Under the pieces are notes generated by a model that worked only from the letters and a program-made list of their open reading frames with translations, did no database searches and was not told where the DNA came from. DNA of 52,375 nucleotides from an uncultured Lachnospiraceae bacterium (lineage in GTDB: Bacteria; Bacillota; Clostridia; Lachnospirales; Lachnospiraceae). Location: the NCBI GenBank assembly GCA_910576895.1, contig CAJTJZ010000021.1, positions 1-52,375 on the forward strand, given 5' to 3'. Of this stretch, positions 22,859 through 30,414 are shown one piece after another. Both the position numbers and the translations under genes were made by a program. The stretch's first letter is position 1. The number at the start of each line of letters is the position of its first letter.

Positions 22859-25531
22859 ATGGAAGAAATCTATTTAACCGATCTGATTGATAAAGATACG
22901 CTTCAGATGCTCCAAGATGGCTTTTCAAAATTGACAGGTATGGCAGCATTGACAACAGATAAGGATGGAAATCCAGTGACGGAGGGAAGTGGTTTTACCG
23001 ATTTTTGTAAAAATCAAATTAGAAAATCGGAAATTGGCTGTAAACGATGTATAGAATGTGATAAAAAAGGAGCGTTTCTTTCTTTTAAGAATGAAAAAAT
23101 TAGTGCCTATTTTTGTCATAGTGGATTAATTGATTTTGCTGCACCAATTGTAGCAGATGGTCAAATTGTTGGTGCTTTTGTTGGGGGACAGGTTCTTCCA
23201 AAAAAACCAAATGAAAATTATTATCGTAAAAGTGCTTTGGAAATAGGACTTGATCCAGATGAAATGGTGGAAGCCGTCAGAAAAGTAAATGTAGTTGATA
23301 TTGAAACAATTAACAATTCTGCTGCCTATCTTGGTTCTGTGGCTTCCGCAATGTCAAAGCTTGCTATGGGTCAGCGTGCTGCAATTAATCTAAGCTATGA
23401 ATTAGAACGTGCAGCACAGATGAAGGCAGATTTTCTTGCAAATATGAGTCATGAAATCCGTACTCCAATGAATGCTGTTATTGGTATGGCGGAAATGGCA
23501 TTGCGTGAGGATATTCCAGATACTGCAAGAGAATATATTACACAGATTAAGGCAAGTGGCAAAAGCCTTCTTGCGATTATTAATGATATCCTTGATTTCT
23601 CAAAAATTGAATCTGGGAAACTGGAAATAGTAGAAGTTGAATATGAAGTTATGTCTATTATTAATGATATTGTTAATGTAATTGAATCAAGAATTGGAGA
23701 TAAAGATATTGAATTAATTGTAAATGCAGATCCAAATTTGCCACATATCCTTTATGGAGATGATGTCAGGATTAAGCAAATGATTACAAACCTTGGAAAT
23801 AATGCAGTAAAATTTACAAATTCGGGTGCTGTTACATTAGAGATGACTTTTGAAGAAATGGATAGTGAAAATATTTGGCTAGATGTTAGTGTTAGAGACA
23901 CTGGAATTGGAATAAAAGAAGAAGATATTGGGAAGTTATTTCAGTCTTTTCAACAGGTGGATAGTAAACGAAATAGAAACATTGAAGGTACAGGGCTTGG
24001 TCTTGCAATTACGCAGCAGCTTGCTTATTTAATGAATGGTGGTGTTGATGTACAATCTGTTTATGGTAAAGGCAGTTTATTTCATTTTAGAATACCACAA
24101 AAAGTTATAGATAGACGAGAAGAGGCTGTTGTTAAAAACAAAGAAAAGATTTTTGCCGTTGGAATGTTTCGTAATGAATATATGCAAAACAGTTGGCAGT
24201 TTTGTTTGGCATTATATGGGATTCATTATGAAATTGCGGATAATTATGCCAGACTTTTAGAACTAAAAGAGGAAGGAGCAAATTATTTTTTTCTTGAATA
24301 TGCTTGTATTGGTTCTCGACTTCGTGCATTTGCAGAAAGAGAACAAGATGTTACTTGTGTAGCAGTCATTGATCCTTTTGTAAAAATATCGGACAAAGAG
24401 AATTTTATTTGGATGAAAAAACCTCTCTATTGTTTAAATTTAGCGGCTGTTTTTAATGGAGAAAATATGTTAAATCTTCATAATAATAATGGCAGCGATG
24501 AAATGCGATTTACAGCAAGAGAAGCAAATGTATTAATTGTTGATGATAATGGAATTAATTTAACAGTAGCAGAAGGGCTTTTAAAGCCTTTAGAAATGAA
24601 TATAGATACAGCTTCTAGTGGAAAAATGGCAATTGCTATGGTACAAGAGAAAGATTATGATTTGATTTTTATGGATCATATGATGCCAGAAATGGATGGA
24701 GTAGAAACAACACATTCTATTCGAGAACTTGGTGGAAAGTATTTAGATATTCCAATTCTTGCATTAACTGCAAATGCACTTAGTGGAGTAAAAGAAATGT
24801 TTATGCGGGAAGGTATGAATGATTTTGTGCCAAAGCCAATTGAAATACGAACAATTGCATCAAAAATAAAACAATGGCTGCCGCAGGAAAAAGTACATAT
24901 GCTTACACAAGAAGAAATGAAAGAACAAGATACCGATAAGATGCCAGAGATTGTTTTAGAAGGAATTGATATAAAACAAGGGATGTCCTTTGCAGGAACA
25001 GTAGAACTTTATAAAAAGGTTTTGCGTGATTACTATGTTGTTATTGAGAAAAAGGCAAATTTAATTGCAGAATATGAACGTAATGATGAAATAGAAGCTT
25101 ATACAATTGAAGTACATGCATTAAAAAGTGCATCTAGATTAATTGGAGCAGAAAAACTGGCAACACTTGCAGAACGTTTAGAGGAAGCAGGAAATGAAGG
25201 AAATATAGAATTAATTCATGAAAAAACAGAAAAAATGCTGTCAATGTATCGAAATTATCAAAATATATTAAAAGATTATGCACCAACCGAAGAAAAAGAA
25301 AAAGGTAAGGAAAAAATTTCAAAACAGATAGTTATAAATCTTTGCGATCAGTTGGCAGAAGCTGCAGATATGCTGGACTTAGATACAATGGAAATGCTTG
25401 TAGAGGAATTAAAAAAATACCAATTTAATGATCAAGAAAAAGATTATCTTTTACAAGTAGAAGAAGCAGTACAAAATATTGATTCTGATAGTTTAATAGA
25501 AGTATTAGATAAATGGAAAAAATTGTGGTAG
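22859..25531 (+). CDS. PocR-type hybrid histidine kinase with HPt
   Basis: This 890-residue protein is a cytoplasmic multi-step phosphorelay kinase. In order: a PocR sensory domain (about 8-165) with its cysteines (FCKNQ, GCKRCIECD, YFCHSGL); HisKA with the phospho-His near 198 (NMSHEIRTPMNAV); HATPase (about 300-415; DTGIGI, GTGLGL); a degenerate receiver-like region (about 430-540) lacking an obvious phospho-Asp; a true receiver (about 557-675) with Asp near 605 (FMDHMMPEMDG); and an HPt domain with His near 752 (VHALKSASRLIGA). A 65-residue acidic tail ends the protein. PocR domains bind small ligands in propanediol or hydrocarbon sensing, but the ligand here is unknown. There is no membrane segment. 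It forms an operon with the preceding receiver. Confidence 0.9.
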   Translation: MEEIYLTDLIDKDTLQMLQDGFSKLTGMAALTTDKDGNPVTEGSGFTDFCKNQIRKSEIGCKRCIECDKKGAFLSFKNEKISAYFCHSGLIDFAAPIVADGQIVGAFVGGQVLPKKPNENYYRKSALEIGLDPDEMVEAVRKVNVVDIETINNSAAYLGSVASAMSKLAMGQRAAINLSYELERAAQMKADFLANMSHEIRTPMNAVIGMAEMALREDIPDTAREYITQIKASGKSLLAIINDILDFSKIESGKLEIVEVEYEVMSIINDIVNVIESRIGDKDIELIVNADPNLPHILYGDDVRIKQMITNLGNNAVKFTNSGAVTLEMTFEEMDSENIWLDVSVRDTGIGIKEEDIGKLFQSFQQVDSKRNRNIEGTGLGLAITQQLAYLMNGGVDVQSVYGKGSLFHFRIPQKVIDRREEAVVKNKEKIFAVGMFRNEYMQNSWQFCLALYGIHYEIADNYARLLELKEEGANYFFLEYACIGSRLRAFAEREQDVTCVAVIDPFVKISDKENFIWMKKPLYCLNLAAVFNGENMLNLHNNNGSDEMRFTAREANVLIVDDNGINLTVAEGLLKPLEMNIDTASSGKMAIAMVQEKDYDLIFMDHMMPEMDGVETTHSIRELGGKYLDIPILALTANALSGVKEMFMREGMNDFVPKPIEIRTIASKIKQWLPQEKVHMLTQEEMKEQDTDKMPEIVLEGIDIKQGMSFAGTVELYKKVLRDYYVVIEKKANLIAEYERNDEIEAYTIEVHALKSASRLIGAEKLATLAERLEEAGNEGNIELIHEKTEKMLSMYRNYQNILKDYAPTEEKEKGKEKISKQIVINLCDQLAEAADMLDLDTMEMLVEELKKYQFNDQEKDYLLQVEEAVQNIDSDSLIEVLDKWKKLW

Positions 25532-25554
25532 GAATTAAAATAATAATTTTATAA

Positions 25555-25592
25555 AAAAACAGAATGTGTCTTTTGGCATATTCTGTTTTTTG
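25555..25592 (+). terminator. Terminator after hybrid kinase gene
   Basis: AAAAACAGAATGTG (25555-25568) pairs, allowing one mismatch, with the GCATATTCTGTTTTTT segment (25576-25591). The 25593-25867 stretch that follows is AT-rich; it holds an in-frame upstream extension of the next gene from 25742 that I judge non-coding because its ribosome site is inside it. Confidence 0.75.
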
Positions 25593-25867
25593 TGCAATTT
25601 GCATAAAAAAATCGTTTCTTTTTTTCATTGCATTTTAAGAAAAAATATGATAGGATAAATACGAATATATGTTCTGATTTTATCTTTTTTGTCATTGCTA
25701 TAATAAAAGTATTTTTTTCTATTTTCCAACAAACATAAACAATGCATTATAGAACAAAGCAAGATATAAGTAATGCTTTTATAAATAAAAGCATTATAGG
25801 CAATGCAATAATTCCTGTAATAAAATACTTAGATTTAGGAAAAAATAGTGAAAAAGGAGGAAAAGAA

Positions 25868-26302
25868 ATGTCAGGAATGATAATTGCATTAATTTCAGGA
25901 ATTTTAATGAGTGTACAAGGGGTATGGAATGCTGGTGTAACAAAACAAAGTGGTATTTGGATGGCATCTGGATTTGTTCAATTACTGGCTTTACTTGTTT
26001 GTATTGCAGCATGGTTTCTTACAGGTAAACAAGGAACTGTTTCCGATTTGATGCATGTACAACCAAAATATATATTACTTGGTGGTGCATTGGGAGCATT
26101 TATTACTTATACTGTTATCCAAAGTATGAATCAGTTAGGACCTGCAAAATCAGTTATGTTGATTGTATGTGCACAATTAATTGCTGCCTATTTGATTAAT
26201 TTGTTTGGATGGTTTGGTGCAGAAAAAGAAGTTTTTGAATGGAGAAAATTAATTGGCATTGTTGTGTTTATTATTGGTGTTGTAATTTTTAAATGGAAAT
26301 AG
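25868..26302 (+). CDS. DMT superfamily (YdcZ/DUF606) membrane protein
   Basis: The 144-residue protein is almost entirely hydrophobic, with about five membrane helices starting at MIIALISGILMSVQGVWNAG. This start, with small residues and a Q-G-x-x-N pattern, together with the conserved LGGALGAFITYTVIQSMNQLG and the late GPAKSVMLIVCAQLIAAYLI are typical of the YdcZ/DUF606 branch of drug/metabolite transporters, which are half-size and probably dimerise. The substrate is unknown. ATG at 25868 has AAGGAGGAAA upstream; the in-frame ATG at 25742 would add 42 hydrophilic residues not found in the family. It is followed after 66 bases by comEA but need not be functionally linked. Confidence 0.85.
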   Translation: MSGMIIALISGILMSVQGVWNAGVTKQSGIWMASGFVQLLALLVCIAAWFLTGKQGTVSDLMHVQPKYILLGGALGAFITYTVIQSMNQLGPAKSVMLIVCAQLIAAYLINLFGWFGAEKEVFEWRKLIGIVVFIIGVVIFKWK

Positions 26303-26368
26303 GAAAAAAAACAAGAACCCTATTGTAATCATAATAAAAATTGTTTAAAATAGTAAGGAGAGATTTTT

Positions 26369-27151
26369 ATGTCACAAAAGACAGGGATTTTTATATTTTT
26401 GACAGCAGCAATTATAACAGCGATGTTATTATTTTATGTAGTATTTGTAGAACATTCAACAGAAGATGTTTATTTTAATTTATTGGAAACAGAAGAATCA
26501 GAGGATTTAAAAGAAGCACAACCTTTAGAAGAAAAAAAGAAACAACAAGATAAGAAACTATTAGACAATCAAGATAATATGCAAAAAGAACAAAAAAAGG
26601 AGATAGATAATGATAGTCACTTAGAAAATACAAAAGAAATAGAAAATATAAAAGAAACGACAGTAGAAAAAACGATTTGTGCTTTTGTATGTGGAAAAGT
26701 AAAAAATGTAGGTATTTATGAGCTTTTTGAGGGAGCTAGGCTGTCTGATTTTATCAGTGCAGCCGGGGGCTTTTCTAAACAAGCGGCAAAAGAATACTTA
26801 AATTTAGCACAGAAAGCGGAAGATGGACAGCGTATCTATATTCCTTCTAAGAAAGAAGCAAAAAGATGGAAACAAAAAGAAGAAAATGATAAAATAGAAA
26901 GTGAAAGTAGTCAAAAGTATTTGGATGAAAAGCTTTCTAAGAATGTATATTCCGAAAAAGAAAAAATAAATATCAATACTGCTAAAAAAGAAGAACTTAT
27001 GACACTTTCTGGTATTGGAGCATCAAAAGCAGAGGCAATTCTTAGCTATCGTGAAGAAAAAGGAGAATTTCATACAATAGAGGAGTTAATGCAGATTCCC
27101 GGTATTAAAGAAGGTATTTATAATAAATTATGCAATGATATAACAATTTAA
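26369..27151 (+). CDS. comEA: Competence DNA receptor ComEA
   Basis: The 260-residue protein is ComEA, the surface DNA-binding receptor used for DNA uptake in natural transformation. A membrane anchor (about 7-27) is followed by a charged spacer, an SLBB domain (about 103-165; VCGKVKNVGIYELFEGARL) and a C-terminal pair of helix-hairpin-helix motifs (about 197-260; INTAKKEELMTLSGIGASKA and IEELMQIPGI). All parts are intact. The acidic/lysine-rich spacer is longer than in Bacillus ComEA. ATG at 26369 follows AAGGAGAG. comEC lies about 3.3 kb downstream with a two-component pair and a GerMN lipoprotein between them, all on the same strand. Confidence 0.92.
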   Translation: MSQKTGIFIFLTAAIITAMLLFYVVFVEHSTEDVYFNLLETEESEDLKEAQPLEEKKKQQDKKLLDNQDNMQKEQKKEIDNDSHLENTKEIENIKETTVEKTICAFVCGKVKNVGIYELFEGARLSDFISAAGGFSKQAAKEYLNLAQKAEDGQRIYIPSKKEAKRWKQKEENDKIESESSQKYLDEKLSKNVYSEKEKININTAKKEELMTLSGIGASKAEAILSYREEKGEFHTIEELMQIPGIKEGIYNKLCNDITI

Positions 27152-27182
27152 TGAATCTTATTTGCGGAGGTAGTATATTTCA

Positions 27183-27872
27183 ATGAGCAGAAGAATCCTA
27201 GTAGTTGATGATGAGAAATTAATTGTAAAGGGAATCCGTTTCAGTTTGGAACAGGATGGAATGGAAGTAGATTGTGCTTATGATGGGGAAGAAGCATTGC
27301 AGGCAGCAAAAGAAAAGGAGTATGATGTTATTCTTTTAGATGTTATGCTGCCAAAACTAACAGGTTTTGAAGTATGTCAGCAAATTCGGGAATTTTCTAA
27401 TATGCCTATTATTATGTTGACAGCAAAAGGGGATGATATAGATAAAATCTTAGGATTAGAATATGGTGCAGATGATTATATTACAAAACCTTTTAATATT
27501 TTAGAAGTAAAGGCAAGAATTAAAGCAATTATTCGCCGCAGTTCTCAAAAAGAGGAAAAGAAAGAAAAGAGAAAATGGTTAAGTTCTAGAGATATGAAAG
27601 TAGATTGTGCTAGCAGACGTGTGTTTATTTCAGAAAAAGAAGTAAATTTAACAGCAAAAGAATATGATCTTTTGGAAATTTTAATGAATAATCCTGATAA
27701 GGTATATAGCAGAGAGGATTTATTAAATACTATCTGGGGTTATGATTATCCCGGGGATGCAAGAACGGTAGATGTTCATGTCCGCCGACTTCGTGAAAAG
27801 ATTGAAAGCAATCCAAGTGAACCTATTTATATACATACAAAGTGGGGAGTGGGTTATTATTTCCAGAAATAA
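27183..27872 (+). CDS. OmpR/PhoB-family response regulator
   Basis: The 229-residue protein has a receiver domain (about 4-118: VDDEK, phospho-Asp near 53 in LLDVMLPKLTG, MLTAKG, ADDYITKPF) and an OmpR-type winged helix (about 130-228: VNLTAKEYDLLEILMNNP, SREDLLNTIWGYDYPGD, RTVDVHVRRLREKIE, GVGYYF). It is intact and binds DNA when phosphorylated by the kinase encoded four bases downstream. OmpR-type regulators bind tandem direct repeats about 10-11 bases apart, so this protein is one candidate for the TAAGA repeats at 12831 and 42578, though any genomic PhoB/OmpR paralogue would fit. ATG at 27183 with GCGGAGGTAG upstream. Confidence 0.95.
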   Translation: MSRRILVVDDEKLIVKGIRFSLEQDGMEVDCAYDGEEALQAAKEKEYDVILLDVMLPKLTGFEVCQQIREFSNMPIIMLTAKGDDIDKILGLEYGADDYITKPFNILEVKARIKAIIRRSSQKEEKKEKRKWLSSRDMKVDCASRRVFISEKEVNLTAKEYDLLEILMNNPDKVYSREDLLNTIWGYDYPGDARTVDVHVRRLREKIESNPSEPIYIHTKWGVGYYFQK

Positions 27873-27876
27873 ATCT

Positions 27877-29304
27877 ATGTTCAAAGAAAGTCTGTGGAAA
27901 AGCATGAGGCTTCGTCTAATGCTTGTATTTTTATTGATAGGATTAGTACCCATTTTGTTTTTTTGGAAAATTAGTCTTTCTTCTTATGAATCACAAGCTT
28001 TGGAACAAAGAATTAGTGAAATGAAATATCACGCTAATATTATTAGTAATCTTATTTTAAATGTCAATTATTTTGCAATAGGAGATTCTGGTACTACAAG
28101 AGATATTGCATCTGAGATTTCTTATGTGGCAGAAGTATATAAGGGACGGATTTTAATTGTAGATCGAAATCTGCAAATTTTAACAGATACTTATGGCTTG
28201 GAAGAAAATAAAACATTAATTTCAGAGGAAGCAGTGAAAGGACTGCGTGGAGAGAGCAGTACATATACAGATAAAGAAAATGAATATATAGAACTTGTGT
28301 ATCCTATTATAAAACCATCGGAAAAGGAAGCACAAGGAATTATGATTATTAATTTTTCCATCTCTAATATCTATGAAGTACAAAGCGGTCTTGCAGCAAG
28401 ACTTGGCGTGATTTTTGCATTTTTTACTGTATTTATTATACTTGCTGTCTTTTTTCTTGCTATGTATTTTATTCGTCCGTGGAGAGAAATGATGCATGCA
28501 GTTGATTATCTTTCTGATGGTTATTTGGATGTTCAGATTCCAGAAAAAGGTTTTACAGAAACAATTCATGTAGCTTCTGTAATTAATGAGATGTTAAATA
28601 AAATGCAGACACTTGAAAATTCTCGGCAGGAATTTGTTTCTAATGTATCTCATGAATTAAAAACTCCAATTACTTCTATGAAAGTGTTATCTGATTCTTT
28701 AATTAGTCAGCCAGATGTACCAGTAGAATTATATCGAGAATTTATGATAGATATTGGAGCAGAAATTGAACGAGAAGATAAGATTATTAATGATCTTTTA
28801 TCTTTAGTAAAAATGGATAAAACATCTGGTGAGATGAATATTGCTAGTGTTAATATTAATGAACTATTGGAAATGATTTTGAAACGTCTGCGGCCAATTG
28901 CAAAAAAGAGAAATATTGAACTTGTTTATGAAAGTTTTCGTCCTGTAACAGCAGAAGTGGATGAGGTAAAACTTTCTCTTGCTATTAATAATTTAATTGA
29001 AAATGCGATTAAATATAATTATGATGATGGTTGGGTAAGAGTTTCCCTAAATGCAGATCATAAGTTTTTCTATATTAAAGTATCTGATTCTGGTGTTGGA
29101 ATACCAGAAGAAGCACAAGATAATATTTTTGAACGCTTTTATCGTGTTGATAAAGCACATTCCAGAGAAACAGGCGGTACAGGACTTGGATTATCTATTA
29201 CAAGAAATGCGATTTTAATGCATAGAGGGGCAATTAAAGTATATAGTAAAGAAAAAGAGGGAACAACGTTTACAGTACGTGTGCCTTTGAATTATATTTT
29301 ATAG
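27877..29304 (+). CDS. Sensor histidine kinase
   Basis: This 475-residue membrane kinase has helices at about 10-32 and 176-200 around an extracytoplasmic domain of about 145 residues, then a HAMP-like region, HisKA with phospho-His near 259 (SNVSHELKTPITSMKVLSD) and a HATPase domain (NLIENAIKYN, DSGVGIPEEAQ, ETGGTGLGLSI). This resembles PhoR/WalK/CssS-type kinases without a PAS domain. ATG 27877 is chosen because it lies four bases after the regulator stop and gives the normal short N-terminus; no ribosome site is visible, so coupled translation is likely. The frame extends back to 27772 inside the regulator gene, giving 35 extra residues that I consider untranslated. Confidence 0.93.
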   Translation: MFKESLWKSMRLRLMLVFLLIGLVPILFFWKISLSSYESQALEQRISEMKYHANIISNLILNVNYFAIGDSGTTRDIASEISYVAEVYKGRILIVDRNLQILTDTYGLEENKTLISEEAVKGLRGESSTYTDKENEYIELVYPIIKPSEKEAQGIMIINFSISNIYEVQSGLAARLGVIFAFFTVFIILAVFFLAMYFIRPWREMMHAVDYLSDGYLDVQIPEKGFTETIHVASVINEMLNKMQTLENSRQEFVSNVSHELKTPITSMKVLSDSLISQPDVPVELYREFMIDIGAEIEREDKIINDLLSLVKMDKTSGEMNIASVNINELLEMILKRLRPIAKKRNIELVYESFRPVTAEVDEVKLSLAINNLIENAIKYNYDDGWVRVSLNADHKFFYIKVSDSGVGIPEEAQDNIFERFYRVDKAHSRETGGTGLGLSITRNAILMHRGAIKVYSKEKEGTTFTVRVPLNYIL

Positions 29305-29366
29305 ATTGATGGTTGAGACAGCGTTTAGGGTATGATCTAATTTTTTAAGTGAAAGGAACAAGAAAA

Positions 29367-30341
29367 ATGTTAAAAGAAAGAAAAGAATTTGGTATTTCCT
29401 ACCTAAAATTTTCTTTCCTTATTCTTATAATTGCTGTCATTTCTTTTTGCTTTTTTATAAGTTGTGACAAAAAAGAGGAGGAAGAAAAACAAGATGCTAA
29501 TTCCTATGAAATTTATTATCTAAATAATGAAGAAACAAAGCTTGTACCAGAAATTTATAAGGCGAGAAAAGTTTCTTCTGATGAACTTATTTGGGAGCTT
29601 TTACAAGCAATGGAAAATTCACCAAAGGATCTTTCTTTAAGAAAAGTAAAATCAGACGATATTAGCATTAAAAAGGTAGAAGCAGATGAAGGGCAGTTAA
29701 CAATTGATTTTAATTCTAATTATAAAAAAATGGAAGCAGTAAAAGAAATTTTATATCGGGCGGCTGTTGTAAAAACATTATCTCAGATTCAAGGAGTAGA
29801 ATTTATTCAGTTTTATGTGGAAGGACAGCCGCTTACAAATCAAAATGAACAATTGATTGGATTTATGTCAGCAGAAAATTTTATTGATAATACAGGAAAA
29901 GAAACAAATTATTATCAAAATGTATCTATGGTGTTATATTTTGCAAATAAAGGAGGGACAAAGCTTAAGGAAACGCATGTAACGAAAATTTATGATGGAA
30001 CAGTTACAATGGAACAGCTTGTGATTCAACAGTTATTGGCAGGAACGGAATCAATAGAAGATCTTGGCAAGGGATATTATGATACGATTCCAAAGGGTAC
30101 AAGCTTAATTAAAACAACAACAAAAGAAGGAATTGCTTATGTAGATTTTAGTGAAGAATTTTTAACAAAAAGAGAAGGTTTGTCTGATGAAGTAGCTATC
30201 TATTCAATTGTAAATTCTTTAGTAGAGCTTTCTTCTGTAAATAAAGTGCAGTTTACAATTAATGGTCTTTCGGTAGAAAAATTTGGGGATGGCATTTCAT
30301 TTGATGGGATTTTTGAACGAAATTTAGACATTGTAGAATAA
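29367..30341 (+). CDS. GerMN-domain lipoprotein
   Basis: The 324-residue protein is a probable lipoprotein: membrane segment followed by a lipobox-like FFISC, then DKKEEEE. Two GerMN domains follow (about 45-150 and 185-310; the second has LVIQQLLAG, TIPKGTSL, GIAYVDFSEEF and LVELSSVNKVQFTINGL). GerMN domains occur in spore germination protein GerM and in lipoproteins next to two-component systems, where they are thought to bind cell-wall material. ATG 29367 is preferred over the GTG at 29349 because AAAGGA sits between them. It follows the kinase by 62 bases and precedes comEC, so a sensory-accessory role in the same operon is likely but unproven. Confidence 0.85.
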   Translation: MLKERKEFGISYLKFSFLILIIAVISFCFFISCDKKEEEEKQDANSYEIYYLNNEETKLVPEIYKARKVSSDELIWELLQAMENSPKDLSLRKVKSDDISIKKVEADEGQLTIDFNSNYKKMEAVKEILYRAAVVKTLSQIQGVEFIQFYVEGQPLTNQNEQLIGFMSAENFIDNTGKETNYYQNVSMVLYFANKGGTKLKETHVTKIYDGTVTMEQLVIQQLLAGTESIEDLGKGYYDTIPKGTSLIKTTTKEGIAYVDFSEEFLTKREGLSDEVAIYSIVNSLVELSSVNKVQFTINGLSVEKFGDGISFDGIFERNLDIVE

Positions 30342-30414
30342 AGATGGGAATAAATAGGAATTATAAGGAATTGTTTTTTATTAGAAAGGGGGAAACATAC
30401 TGATTAGACGACCT

